A stretch of 64,000 bases of DNA. Source: Geosporobacter ferrireducens (GTDB lineage Bacteria; Bacillota; Clostridia; Peptostreptococcales; Thermotaleaceae). The notes under the pieces are model-generated. The model worked only from the letters and a program-made list of their open reading frames with translations. It made no database searches and was not told the origin of the DNA. The stretch is taken from positions 4,567,416-4,631,415 of the forward strand of contig NZ_CP017269.1 of NCBI RefSeq assembly GCF_001750685.1, given 5' to 3'. Position numbers and translations under genes: made by a program. The first letter of the stretch is position 1. Every line of letters starts with the position of its first letter. Below, piece after piece: positions 37,626 to 46,618 of the stretch.

Positions 37626-37652
37626 GTGACGATAACCCCGTCCCCACGTCAC
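37626..37652. repeat. REP-like hairpin
   Basis: GTGACG (37626-37631) and CGTCAC (37647-37652) enclose CCCCGTCCCC. The CCGTCCC core is the same as the ends of the RAYT element and of the element at 37054-37175. Confidence 0.5.
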
Positions 37653-37694
37653 GTCCGGGATGTAGTCAAATAGTTAAATAGGAGAAAACGAAAA

Positions 37695-38723
37695 ATGAAT
37701 ACTGTAAAAAACATAGCAAAAAAAATTTCCTTATATCAAAGAGAACTAAATAAACTCTCTGAGAATAGGGAGGCAAAGAAAGTAAACAGAGAGGAATTCA
37801 CTCTACTGTTAAGCGGTATCTCTACATGTAGGAAAGCACCGGGAATTCCGGTACATATGGGATATGAAACACTGTATCACTGTGAGAGCAAAAAAGATGA
37901 GGAGATGGTACGCGAACATTTATGGAAGGTGTATGGCATTCAGAATACCGAATCGTTATTGGAATTTTGCGAAAGAGAATATTCTGTGCACAAACAATAT
38001 GAGCAGTTTATGACCTTTTGGGTTAAAGCTCCGTTGTTTGATATAGAGGAATTAACATCAGAAGGAAGAAAAAGGTTTGAGGAATGCAAAAAAGTTTCGG
38101 AACAGTTTTATCCTATTCTAAATGAAAAAGGATATTATGCATGGGATATCAATGAAAAGATTGGGCTATGCCGGAAGGCCGTTGCATGTGGCATTCTGTC
38201 TGATAAAGAATTTTGGCAGTTAACAGACCCTTGGGTGCGGCTAGCACAGGTGTTTTATCATTCTTATCAGGAATATGCTGTGAGTTGTCTGTGCGGTGCT
38301 GTTTATTTTATGTATCTTGGTGAACCTGATCTAGATAATTTCTTTCAGATAAATTTCAATCTTGTTCAGCATTTATTCATGGAAGGTGGTGCATGGCAGA
38401 GATCCCAGTGGTATGTGCCACAGAACCGAGAGTGGGTCGATCTTCTTGGAAGCAATCCGGGGTGCATCATTACTAAAGCCGCGCTTGAAAGAGATCAAAT
38501 CGGTTATATGTACAGGGAAGAACCTTCTAAAAATTTTCCGGACTGCGGTTGGCGTTTTTTTGTTGGGGATGAATCTGATGAATATGTCAATCAAGCAGAT
38601 AATAATTGCATTTGCAGCTTTAATGATGCATGCATCATTGACCCGACAATTCTTGCATATTTTTATGCGGGTTATGGATGCCGTTTTGGCAAAATTAATA
38701 ATAGATGGGTTCAGGAATTTTAA
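37695..38723 (+). CDS. DUF1266-DUF2185 protein
   Basis: A 342-residue soluble protein. The middle (about residues 140-215, YYAWDINEKIGLCRKAVACGIL and onward) resembles DUF1266. The last 65 residues (GWRFFVGDESDEYVNQADNN and DPTILAYFYAGYGCRF) resemble DUF2185, a domain also seen as an immunity protein (Imm33-like) in polymorphic toxin loci. No toxin gene is seen nearby, so the role stays open. GGAGAAAACG precedes the ATG. A good terminator follows. Confidence 0.65.
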   Translation: MNTVKNIAKKISLYQRELNKLSENREAKKVNREEFTLLLSGISTCRKAPGIPVHMGYETLYHCESKKDEEMVREHLWKVYGIQNTESLLEFCEREYSVHKQYEQFMTFWVKAPLFDIEELTSEGRKRFEECKKVSEQFYPILNEKGYYAWDINEKIGLCRKAVACGILSDKEFWQLTDPWVRLAQVFYHSYQEYAVSCLCGAVYFMYLGEPDLDNFFQINFNLVQHLFMEGGAWQRSQWYVPQNREWVDLLGSNPGCIITKAALERDQIGYMYREEPSKNFPDCGWRFFVGDESDEYVNQADNNCICSFNDACIIDPTILAYFYAGYGCRFGKINNRWVQEF

Positions 38724-38834
38724 GTTTCTGCTTACTTCCTATTATGGTTATTATGCGGTCATTACCCTTTCAATTATGAAAAAGACCAGCTAACGAATGT
38801 CAAGAAAAATTTCAGAATAAAAATAACTTCAGCA

Positions 38835-38860
38835 AGGCACTCCGATTTGAGTGTCTTTTT
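38835..38860 (+). terminator. Terminator after the DUF1266-DUF2185 gene
   Basis: AGGCACTC (38835-38842) and GAGTGTCT (38849-38856) form an 8-bp stem with one G-T pair and a six-base loop, ending in TTTTT. Confidence 0.75.
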
Positions 38861-38862
38861 CT

Positions 38863-38985
38863 ATGCCGTTTAGGTTGAACATTCAAATAAACAGGAGCAG
38901 CGATGTTCCGGTCTATATGCAGATAAAAAATCAAATTTGTGAAATGATCCTTTCTTTCAAATGGAGAAAAGAAAAACGCCTTTAG
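38863..38985 (+). pseudogene. GntR-family regulator remnant
   Basis: The 40-residue frame contains INRSSDVPVYMQIKNQICEM, which is the first helix region of GntR/MocR-type regulators (usually followed by I..G.L..G..LPS.R.LA). It stops after EKRL, so the recognition helix and the effector domain are lost. It has no ribosome site and follows a terminator directly. Confidence 0.6.
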
Positions 38986-39174
38986 GCTGAACTTTTCCAA
39001 TATGAAAAATGTCCTATTATTGGAAATGGTGAATGGTGGGAGGTATTTGTATTGGATACCATTACTGGTAAACTAGAAATAGTGTTTCGAACGTTGTTTT
39101 GTTTTGCCGATAAGTTTAAATTGTTTAGTAAAAGATTGAAATGGGATTATTTATATAATAGGGGGGGATGCTCT

Positions 39175-39834
39175 GTGAAAGAGCTTTTGTCTAAGTGTCG
39201 GTCAATCACTTCTGAAAAAATTTTGAAATCTGAAATAATAAACACTATTTTAATTAGTATATTGGGAATTTTGTTTGGTGTGTTATCAAAACTATTGGAC
39301 AATATGTCATTGAATAATGATATTTTGTGGCAAAGGATACTTGGTATAGTTGATTTAGCAAATATTTTTTCAAGGCTTTCCATTTGGGCTTTGTTTGCAG
39401 TTGGTATTGCAGTTTTCAGTAAACGTCCATTTAGGGCAAGCGTGAATGTTTTTGGTTTTTTTATTGGAATGCTTATGGGCTATTATACAATTACAATAAC
39501 AGTATCAGGCTTTTTCCCTAAAACATATATGATTGCATGGTCGATAATAACATTATTCACACCCATATTTGCTTTCTTAACTTGGTATGCAAAAGGACAT
39601 GGTTGGTTAGCAGTTACGTTATCGGGAATAATCATTGGGTTCTTTTTTACACAAGCATTTTCTTTTGGAGTGTGGTATATAGATGTTTCTTATTTTGCAG
39701 AAGTACTTTGTTTAGTCATTGCAACAGTATTGTTATACAGGGACAAAATACAATTGCTTCTTTCTTTGATAGTTGCATTAACTATTGCTCCTTTAATTCA
39801 ATTTTGTTTGCCATATATTTTTGGTGGTTTATAA
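39175..39834 (+). CDS. Polytopic membrane protein of unknown function
   Basis: From the GTG at 39175 (ribosome site GGGGGGG seven bases upstream) the protein has 219 residues and six or seven hydrophobic segments. The first follows a short charged N-terminus (VKELLSKCRSITSEKILKSE). The frame is open further upstream to 39052, but that part has no ribosome site. No family is recognised. It stands alone between degraded regulator and transposon sequences. Confidence 0.6.
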   Translation: MKELLSKCRSITSEKILKSEIINTILISILGILFGVLSKLLDNMSLNNDILWQRILGIVDLANIFSRLSIWALFAVGIAVFSKRPFRASVNVFGFFIGMLMGYYTITITVSGFFPKTYMIAWSIITLFTPIFAFLTWYAKGHGWLAVTLSGIIIGFFFTQAFSFGVWYIDVSYFAEVLCLVIATVLLYRDKIQLLLSLIVALTIAPLIQFCLPYIFGGL

Positions 39835-39913
39835 GCAAAATGTATTGTTAAATTGTATGAGCCTTATATGATGAGGCATTGTGAGGCTGAAAGGCTGATA
39901 GATAAAGGCTTCG

Positions 39914-40090
39914 ATGGACTTGGATAAACTATATAACCCTTATGCATACAAAAAAGAGGAAGTTACCAAGGTAATCATCGGCGATATTACAAATATCAGA
40001 GAAGATAACAATCTTGGAAAAGTAAGCAATCAAAAGCTGCATAAATGGGCATTTGGAAAGATTAAAATGTTCCGATTCATCCGGCAGTAG
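39914..40090 (+). pseudogene. TnpB (IS200/IS605 OrfB) remnant
   Basis: The frame includes VTKVIIGDITNIREDNNLGK and NQKLHKWAFGKI, a signature stretch of TnpB proteins before the second catalytic acidic residue. It then breaks off (FRFIRQ, stop). The N-terminal half and the zinc-finger end are missing. TnpB is an RNA-guided nuclease of IS605-type elements; this copy is inactive. The matching element end lies 53 bases downstream. Confidence 0.75.
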
Positions 40091-40142
40091 TGGGGTTGGA
40101 TAATCCAGTGATGTATCAGTGGAATAACTGCTCTTTCACCTA

Positions 40143-40181
40143 GAATCCGAAGCTCGCCATTTCAATGGCGATGTAGTTCAC
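40143..40181 (+). mobile_element. Right end / omega-RNA scaffold of the IS605-type remnant
   Basis: The sequence GAATCCGAAGCT, a CGCCAT-TTCA-ATGGCG hairpin (40155-40170) and ATGTAGTTCAC together look like the right end of an IS200/IS605 element. There it doubles as the 3' scaffold of the TnpB guide RNA. Bases 40182-40368 hold nothing recognisable. Confidence 0.55.
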
Positions 40182-40368
40182 ATGGTTATAACAACTATAA
40201 ACCTATCCAGATATGTTAGATTTCCCTTATATTCACTCAAACTTTACACCAAAAAGAACGGTCATGATTAATAACCACAGAATCTATAGCATACAAGGTT
40301 CATTATAAAATAATAGTTGAAGAAGTTAACTATATAGATATGAAAAAAACTTGTAGATAATTTTGTGT

Positions 40369-40779
40369 TTAAATAATTTCCACAAAGGGGCTATTATATA
40401 CTTTCTCCTTTTGAACATCCTTTGGGATATCTTTCTGTTTTGAAATCATATCAAATAAACGATCCGGACATTCTTCCTCCATGATTCTCATCTCATTTTC
40501 CAAGGGTACATAATAAGGCAATTCTCTTCGTAACAATGCATTTTCCTTATCTAATTCATTGGAAGATAGATCATTTTGGACATGGGCAAAGCCAGAAGCT
40601 GAAATGGGCTCTATTTTTTTCAAATAGTCACTCCGACCATAGCTGCCATACAGATAGTCCATTTCATATTCCGTTGGGGTGGATAATTGAAATAGAAAAT
40701 TTTGAGAATCTATTTCTTTAGGAAGTATGTCATTTGCTCTTACCGCCACAATCATTTTCAAATAGAGGCTTTTCCACAT
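40369..40779 (-). CDS. Unrecognised protein, possibly the second half of a frameshifted gene
   Basis: The frame (136 residues at most; an ATG at 40755 is another start) is hydrophilic and contains DKENALLRRELPYYVPLENEMRIMEEECPDRLFDM. It overlaps the upstream minus-strand frame by 50 bases in another phase. No good ribosome site is seen, so one gene split by a frameshift near 40735-40760 is as likely as two overlapping genes. No family is recognised. Confidence 0.4.
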   Translation of the reverse strand: MWKSLYLKMIVAVRANDILPKEIDSQNFLFQLSTPTEYEMDYLYGSYGRSDYLKKIEPISASGFAHVQNDLSSNELDKENALLRRELPYYVPLENEMRIMEEECPDRLFDMISKQKDIPKDVQKEKVYNSPFVEII

Positions 40780-40993
40780 TAGGCAATACGCTTTCTAAAG
40801 CACCCCTCAATCTTTCATTCTCATCTTTCAACCCTTCTGTATGATCATCAGGCAAAGTAGTAAAGGCAGTAAAATGATTTGAGTCTTTAAAAGTCAGAAC
40901 GATGCCGAGTATGATGAAGAGCATAAGAAACGTACAAAAAATCACGCCCATTTTAAGTTTCTGCGAAGAAATGAGGATAATAACTTTTTTCAA
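40730..40993 (-). CDS. Short membrane-anchored protein, possibly the first half of a frameshifted gene
   Basis: Starting at the TTG at 40993 (GGAGGTG six bases upstream) the protein has 87 residues. It has a basic N-terminus, one membrane segment (VIFCTFLMLFIILGIVLTF) and an external part with DENERLRGALESVLPN. That last motif loosely parallels DKENALLRRELPYYVP in the overlapping downstream frame. It is probably an anchored extracellular protein of unknown role. Confidence 0.45.
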   Translation of the reverse strand: MKKVIILISSQKLKMGVIFCTFLMLFIILGIVLTFKDSNHFTAFTTLPDDHTEGLKDENERLRGALESVLPNVEKPLFENDCGGKSK

Positions 40994-41205
40994 ACAAATC
41001 ACCTCCATTTAATGAAATGGTTATTCGGAAGATGATGGAGATATGTTGAAAAATTGATGAGCTGTGCCTACTACCTTCATAAATATTTTATATAGAATAA
41101 AATATATTTTCTTTTGTAAGGATCGAAAAACTCGTTTTCCCGTAAAAATTAAATAGATCTTTAAAAGTGTAAATTGAATTGAAAGAATAGAAAAAGGACA
41201 AAACG

Positions 41206-41255
41206 ACAAAAAAACTCATTTTTTGACAAAGGGGTTTTCTTTTTTTGTGTAGAAT
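41206..41255 (+). promoter_or_regulatory. Paired GACAAA motif before the GHKL ATPase operon
   Basis: CGACAAAA (41214-41221) and GACAAAGG (41225 reading TTGACAAAGG from 41223; first G at 41215, second at 41235 minus 10) form a tandem pair, with a further GGACAAAA at 41206. GTGTAGAAT follows at 41247-41255. The same two motifs occur before the helicase operon (48050 onward). The exact spacing is described in the findings. TTGACA and TAGAAT are 21 bases apart here, longer than standard. Bases 41009-41205 hold no gene. Confidence 0.5.
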
Positions 41256-41341
41256 ACAATCAATAATTGTCTATATTAATACTACACTTATATACGTATC
41301 GTGTTCTATAACTACGGTTTTTTATACGAGGGGGATATAAT

Positions 41342-44029
41342 ATGAAGTTCTCAATTAATTCAAGAGTTCTGGAGCAACTAGGTAAGCAGCTAATTACAAG
41401 CGATGAGCTTGCTTTTACAGAACTAATAAAAAATTCATATGATGCAGGGGCAAACTGTGTGAAAATCCACTTTCTTACAGACAGTAACATTTTAGATAAG
41501 AATAGACTATTAAATCCAACTAACGAAGAAATATACTCACATATATCCCAAGTTGCACACCATAAAAAAATAATACTAATTGAAGATGATGGAAGTGGAA
41601 TGGATTCCAACGAATTAAAAGAAGGTTTTTTTACTATCGGAACAGATATTAAAAAAAGACAAAAGAGCAGTAAAAGTAACGGGAAAGCTAATGAAAGGAG
41701 ACTTCCATTAGGGGAGAAAGGCATTGGTCGTCTTGCTGCACAAAGATTAAGTAATATACTATTTATTGAGACTACCAGTAAAAATTCGAACGTAACGTTT
41801 TTAGTTAAAGTATATTGGAGTGATTTTCTTACCAATTATAAAAATCTTGAACAGATAGACATAGAAGTATGGGAGTTTCCTAAAAAGAAAGATTCATATA
41901 CGAGACTTTGGTTTGTTGACTTAAACGTCGATTTTGACAATTTTCTAATTGATAATAACCCTAAATTTAAACAATTAAGTTTTAATGAACTATTTGAAAA
42001 AGGCCACAATGAAATAATAAAAAAAGAAGATACTATTTTTCTTAAAGAAGGTCTGCAATCGGCGATTAGTTTTCTATTATCCCCATTTGAAGAGCATAAA
42101 GATAATTTTGAGATTAAATTATTAATGGATAATCATGATGTGAAATCAGATTTTCATAATGAAGCTATTAAATTAGCTGAAAACGAATATTCCTTTAAAT
42201 TGCAAGAAAATGATAATAAATTTACTTTAATGTTAAGCATGAAAATTCAGCCGTGGTATATTGAAAGAATACATCGTAGATTAGTTGGTGAAAGTCTCTT
42301 TAAGGACTTTAGAAGAGAACACGCCTTTTATGCAAAACTGCTTAGAAAATATAAGCGTAAATTTGATGAATCATTAAACGTCGTATTAAGTGAAGATAGC
42401 TTTAAAACTAAGATTGATGAAAAAATACCAAATTTCACAGAATTACTTAGAGATATAGCTCCAATTGAAGGAAAAGTATTTACTTTTAAAAGGTTAAAAA
42501 AGTTATCTGATATGGCTTTAGAATCAGCAAAAGAAAACAATATTATTAATAAGGATTTTAAAGTTGAGAAATTTGACAATTTTTTAGATTATCACAATGG
42601 AATTAAATTATATAGGGGAAAATATCGTATTGCAACTCTGGGTGACAAAGACAGTGATTGGCTCCAATTACAGCAAGCGAGAACAAAAGGACAGCAGTTT
42701 TTTAGATTTGAACTGGGCAATGTTATTGGATATGTTAAAGTGAATGACCCAGCCCAGCAATACCTAAAGGAAATTAGCTCCCGCTTGGATTTATTCCAAA
42801 ATGATCATTCTGTAGCTTTTAAGGAGCTCTTGAAAATTATATTTCATGGCTTTTTCTATCAGTTTAGCCAATCTGCATATTACATTGTACGTGAGATAAT
42901 CAAAAATGAACAATTGTTGCCAAACGTTACTACAGATGATTTAAAAGAAAACATAGATGATACAAACAAAGTAATTGTTGAAAGTAAGGAAAGTTTAAAA
43001 GTTTTTAGCGAAGCTTTTATACAGATGAAAAATAATATTGATCTTAGCACACCTGAAAAAATAAATAATGTACAAAATGCTTTTGGGCTTATTTTAAATA
43101 CTATTGATAATTTTAATAAGAATATTGATAAAACAATTGAAACAGTTACAAAATCAGGTGAGTTATTAAAACAAATTGAAAGGGAGAAAAAAATAATTGA
43201 AATAGACACATATAATAACTATAAACTAATGGCAAACGGGTTAATAACAGAAGTGGTTACCCATGAACTTCATTCAATACTATTAAACACTAACAGTACT
43301 GATAGTTATAAAGAACATTTTAAATTAATAGGAGACTATTTACTGGAGTCAGATCAATTTGACATATATAAAGATCACTTTAAACCTCTTAATAGTAATT
43401 TTGTAGGTCTTACTTCAAGGATGCTGGAATTGAAGGATTTTTATCAGTTTTTAGAAAAAACATTTCTTTACAAAGGGACAATAGAAGACTTCATTTCAGA
43501 AAATGTGCATGAATTTCTGGAGAATCTTGCTTTAAGAATGTCAAAAAGGTTATCAAAGAGTAAAATAGCAGTTGATTTCTCATCAATTGATATGAAATGG
43601 GCAGTTCCGAAAGGTGCATTAGTACATATTTTCTACAATTTAATTGACAATTCATTGTACTGGATTGAAAAGAGAAGAAAATTAGCGATTTATGATAAGA
43701 CGTATGAGACAAATACAGGAGACTATATAAAAATTAGCAAAAAAGATGCCAATACAATTATTTTTAGTGATTCTGGAACGGGTGTCATTCCCTTATATCA
43801 ACATATTTTATTTAATGCCCTCGTTACCGGTAAAGATAAAAACGGAAGAGGGATGGGGTTATATATCGTTAGACAGTTTTTAAGATCTTTTGGAGCAGAT
43901 ATTGAACTTTTACAAGAAAAGAATAAATATGGAAACCGATATATGTTTGCCATTTATTTAGAAAGCAAAAATAGAATTGAAGATGAAAATATTAATGATG
44001 AAGGTGAGGCAGATGAAAACAACGACTAA
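41342..44029 (+). CDS. Protein with two GHKL ATPase domains (MORC/Hsp90-like plus histidine-kinase-like)
   Basis: This 895-residue protein begins with a GHKL ATPase of the Hsp90/MutL/MORC sort: E27 and N31 in FTELIKNSYDAGA (N box), DDGSGMD at 82-88, and LGEKGIGR near 118-125. After a long helical middle, a second ATPase of histidine-kinase type appears. Its N box is FYNLIDNSLYW near 768, its G1 box FSDSGTGV near 805 and its G2 box GRGMGLYIVRQF near 838. No clear phospho-accepting histidine motif was found. It overlaps the next gene, which has a receiver-like segment, so the pair resembles a rewired two-component system. Its location in a defence island, and the known use of GHKL ATPases in such loci, suggest phage sensing or DNA clamping. 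That role is inferred. The DNA is visibly richer in A+T than the left half of the window. Confidence 0.8.
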   Translation: MKFSINSRVLEQLGKQLITSDELAFTELIKNSYDAGANCVKIHFLTDSNILDKNRLLNPTNEEIYSHISQVAHHKKIILIEDDGSGMDSNELKEGFFTIGTDIKKRQKSSKSNGKANERRLPLGEKGIGRLAAQRLSNILFIETTSKNSNVTFLVKVYWSDFLTNYKNLEQIDIEVWEFPKKKDSYTRLWFVDLNVDFDNFLIDNNPKFKQLSFNELFEKGHNEIIKKEDTIFLKEGLQSAISFLLSPFEEHKDNFEIKLLMDNHDVKSDFHNEAIKLAENEYSFKLQENDNKFTLMLSMKIQPWYIERIHRRLVGESLFKDFRREHAFYAKLLRKYKRKFDESLNVVLSEDSFKTKIDEKIPNFTELLRDIAPIEGKVFTFKRLKKLSDMALESAKENNIINKDFKVEKFDNFLDYHNGIKLYRGKYRIATLGDKDSDWLQLQQARTKGQQFFRFELGNVIGYVKVNDPAQQYLKEISSRLDLFQNDHSVAFKELLKIIFHGFFYQFSQSAYYIVREIIKNEQLLPNVTTDDLKENIDDTNKVIVESKESLKVFSEAFIQMKNNIDLSTPEKINNVQNAFGLILNTIDNFNKNIDKTIETVTKSGELLKQIEREKKIIEIDTYNNYKLMANGLITEVVTHELHSILLNTNSTDSYKEHFKLIGDYLLESDQFDIYKDHFKPLNSNFVGLTSRMLELKDFYQFLEKTFLYKGTIEDFISENVHEFLENLALRMSKRLSKSKIAVDFSSIDMKWAVPKGALVHIFYNLIDNSLYWIEKRRKLAIYDKTYETNTGDYIKISKKDANTIIFSDSGTGVIPLYQHILFNALVTGKDKNGRGMGLYIVRQFLRSFGADIELLQEKNKYGNRYMFAIYLESKNRIEDENINDEGEADENND

Positions 44030-46403
44030 GTTCATATCGTTAATTGAAAATTTGAATGTTAATCTAGTTGTATTTGTAGAAAATGATTTTACTCCATTGG
44101 CTGATCCTGAGGAAATATTAAGCTACTTAGTGGATGTTAACCAAGAAGATATAAAATCATTGCTGTCAGAAACTAGTGATAATGGGTATGCTAAACTTAC
44201 CGTTTCATTAGAAGAGTTCCTGCAAATATTCAAATCTGTAGAGCATGAAGTTGACCTAAAAGAAAAAATAGTAGAAACAGGAAAAATAACCAAATACTTG
44301 GATAAAATGGAAAATAAGCATGAATTGTACATAAAACTAAAAAAACTTGCAAAAGAAATTATTGATGAAATTAATTTAATAAATGAAAAGGAGGCTGCTT
44401 TAACAGACATCTTCTTGAAATATGGAGCAGTGAATCAGCTAAGTGTCTATAGTGCCTTTTTTGAAGAACTTAAGAAAGTTACTCCAAGAAAATCATTGAG
44501 AATTTACAAAGAAGCACCAATTGATGAATGGGACAATATTGAGACAGAAATAACAAGAGTAACAAAGAAATCAGAATTCTGCCTTTGTATTGTAGATAAA
44601 CGCTTAGGATTACAGCAATCGGGAGAAGATTTTATCAAAAATTGCCTTTATGATCTAAGACGTAAATGTAATATAGTTAGTGTTTTATATACAAGTTATC
44701 GAGAAAAAAAAGAACCGACAAAGTTATATGACTATTTTACAATACAAATAGACAAAGAAGGCGAAAATACTATTAATGAATTAACTGAAGGACTAGCATT
44801 TTGTGCATACGTTACACTTTTTGAAAAATTAAGTGAAATACATTCTAAGTCGATAAATGATGCATTCAAATTAGCATTAGCAAGACGGAAAAACATGAAT
44901 TATATTGCAAATATGGCTCACGAAGAAGGGATAACTGCTTTTGAGGCGGTGAGTAAATGGTTTGATCTAGTAAAAGAAGAGTCTTTAACAGAAACCTTGA
45001 TTAGTAAGAATAACCGTGTAGATTTTAGTTTTTTAGTGGGTCTAACTTATTTTCTTAATGAAGAATTTTTAAATGATATGGACAAGCAAGTGAGTATTGA
45101 CCTAGAAGAAGATATGCAGTATCTAAATACTTTTGAAATATTTGATTACACTGTTAATAGCCAACATTTACCCCCTTCGCCAGGCGATATCTTTCAATAT
45201 GTAGGAGATACACCCGAATTTAAAGGAAAATATTTAATATTAGTTGGACAAGATTGTGATTCTGTCATAAGAGGAAAAAAACTATCAAGAAAAGTAAAAA
45301 GTGCAGAGTTTATTATTGGAGAGGCTAATAAAGATATAATTAATGAAAAAGTTGACCAACAAGAGCTGGTTTTTCAATATTTTCGAAGTTTAGATAATGA
45401 TGAGGTTGGATCATTAAAAATAAATACAAAGCAACGCGTAAGTGCAGATTTTGCAGTTGTAGATACTTGTGCATATAATGCGGATGGTACATGTATGCTA
45501 AACATTGTTAATGATTTAGATAAGCAAGTTTCAAGATTATTACCGCCGATATGGAATTCTTATTATAATAAATTACAAGAAGTATTAATTAGTACTATTG
45601 ATATTAGCAACTATTTTAAAGATAATAGTATTCCTTATGATCTAATCTATTCAAACGATATTTCAGTTTTTGAATATACAGATAAACAAGGCGTAATTAT
45701 TTTTCCACTTAAAAGGATATGCAGATTAAGAGGTAAGTTTAAAGAGTTAATTACAAAAAATTATTGGGATTATCGCAGTAGAGCCGGGATTAATACGATT
45801 CCTATAACCAATACCATTAAATTTCCAATAAAAAAATTACAATACGGCTATCCGGGAAATATGTACAGTAAATCAATTGATATAGATGCTTACATTGTAA
45901 AAACAAATGATAGAGAGAAAAATAAAAAACTCAGCAAATTACAAATGCTGGTTAATATTAGAGAAATAGTTGATGAGATAAAAGACGACTTTAATATCTC
46001 ATTTGAGTTGTGTGAAGATATAATTTCTATAGAAAACAACAAACCGTATGAAGATAAATTAGCAAATATCAGAATTGAGAAGATAGTGGAAAATGATATA
46101 ATAACGGGTTTGAAAATTACTTTTCCTTATATAATAATACATAATAATAACCGGATATTTGAAGAAGAAATTAAGATTACAAAGATTCTTAATAAAACAA
46201 TTATTTCAAAAAAGATAGATTGGTATTATTTAAGTAATGAAGAAAAAGCAGATATCTACGATGAAAAAGATAGACCGAAAAGATTTAAGATTAACGAAAT
46301 TCTATCGAGGGGGATTTATAATCCTGATCTTAACATAAAAATTCATCTAGATAATGGTAAAATTATAATTGAACAAGAATCTCTTGCGGCTGTTACTAAA
46401 TAA
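44013..46403 (+). CDS. Receiver-like partner protein of the GHKL ATPase
   Basis: Starting at the ATG at 44013 (AAGGTGAGG just upstream) the protein has 796 residues; an ATG at 43977 gives 12 more but lacks a ribosome site. It overlaps the previous gene by 17 bases. The N-terminal 90 residues (NLVVFVENDFTPLADPEEIL and onward) are unrecognised. Around residues 155-250 the pattern SLRIYKEAPIDEWDNIE, CLCIVDKRLG and VSVLYTSYREKKE resembles a degenerate response-regulator receiver, with an aspartate in the phospho-acceptor strand. The remaining 500 residues match no family known to me. It probably takes its signal from the ATPase. A convergent terminator follows. Confidence 0.6.
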   Translation: MKTTTKFISLIENLNVNLVVFVENDFTPLADPEEILSYLVDVNQEDIKSLLSETSDNGYAKLTVSLEEFLQIFKSVEHEVDLKEKIVETGKITKYLDKMENKHELYIKLKKLAKEIIDEINLINEKEAALTDIFLKYGAVNQLSVYSAFFEELKKVTPRKSLRIYKEAPIDEWDNIETEITRVTKKSEFCLCIVDKRLGLQQSGEDFIKNCLYDLRRKCNIVSVLYTSYREKKEPTKLYDYFTIQIDKEGENTINELTEGLAFCAYVTLFEKLSEIHSKSINDAFKLALARRKNMNYIANMAHEEGITAFEAVSKWFDLVKEESLTETLISKNNRVDFSFLVGLTYFLNEEFLNDMDKQVSIDLEEDMQYLNTFEIFDYTVNSQHLPPSPGDIFQYVGDTPEFKGKYLILVGQDCDSVIRGKKLSRKVKSAEFIIGEANKDIINEKVDQQELVFQYFRSLDNDEVGSLKINTKQRVSADFAVVDTCAYNADGTCMLNIVNDLDKQVSRLLPPIWNSYYNKLQEVLISTIDISNYFKDNSIPYDLIYSNDISVFEYTDKQGVIIFPLKRICRLRGKFKELITKNYWDYRSRAGINTIPITNTIKFPIKKLQYGYPGNMYSKSIDIDAYIVKTNDREKNKKLSKLQMLVNIREIVDEIKDDFNISFELCEDIISIENNKPYEDKLANIRIEKIVENDIITGLKITFPYIIIHNNNRIFEEEIKITKILNKTIISKKIDWYYLSNEEKADIYDEKDRPKRFKINEILSRGIYNPDLNIKIHLDNGKIIIEQESLAAVTK

Positions 46404-46561
46404 GTCGAATGAAATTAGTTGCTGAAAATCTTAGTAGAGTCATGTGGAACATTTTGTTTATTAAGATTTGATTAGAAGATAGGATGCTTGTTGAATTTGA
46501 TATATAACTTGCTATATTACATCATTTTTACCGATCATTTTAAGTAAAGCGTAGTGATAGA

Positions 46562-46611
46562 TTGACCTGCCTAACGAAATGCAAGCTATTTGCAAAGTTG
46601 GAGCAGGTCAA
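46562..46611. terminator. Shared terminator between convergent genes
   Basis: TTGACCTGC (46562-46570) and GCAGGTCAA (46603-46611) form a perfect 9-bp outer stem with a second stem inside (GCAA/TTGC). It lies between the receiver-like gene and the convergent methyltransferase gene. The tail AATAGTTTTC is only moderately T-rich. Confidence 0.6.
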
Positions 46612-46618
46612 ATAGTTT

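Noticed and set aside
41223..41255. Ordinary sigma-A promoter TTGACA...TAGAAT before the GHKL gene
   Set aside because: The spacer is 21 bases, too long for a normal promoter. The repeated GACAAA pair is a better explanation of the conserved words.
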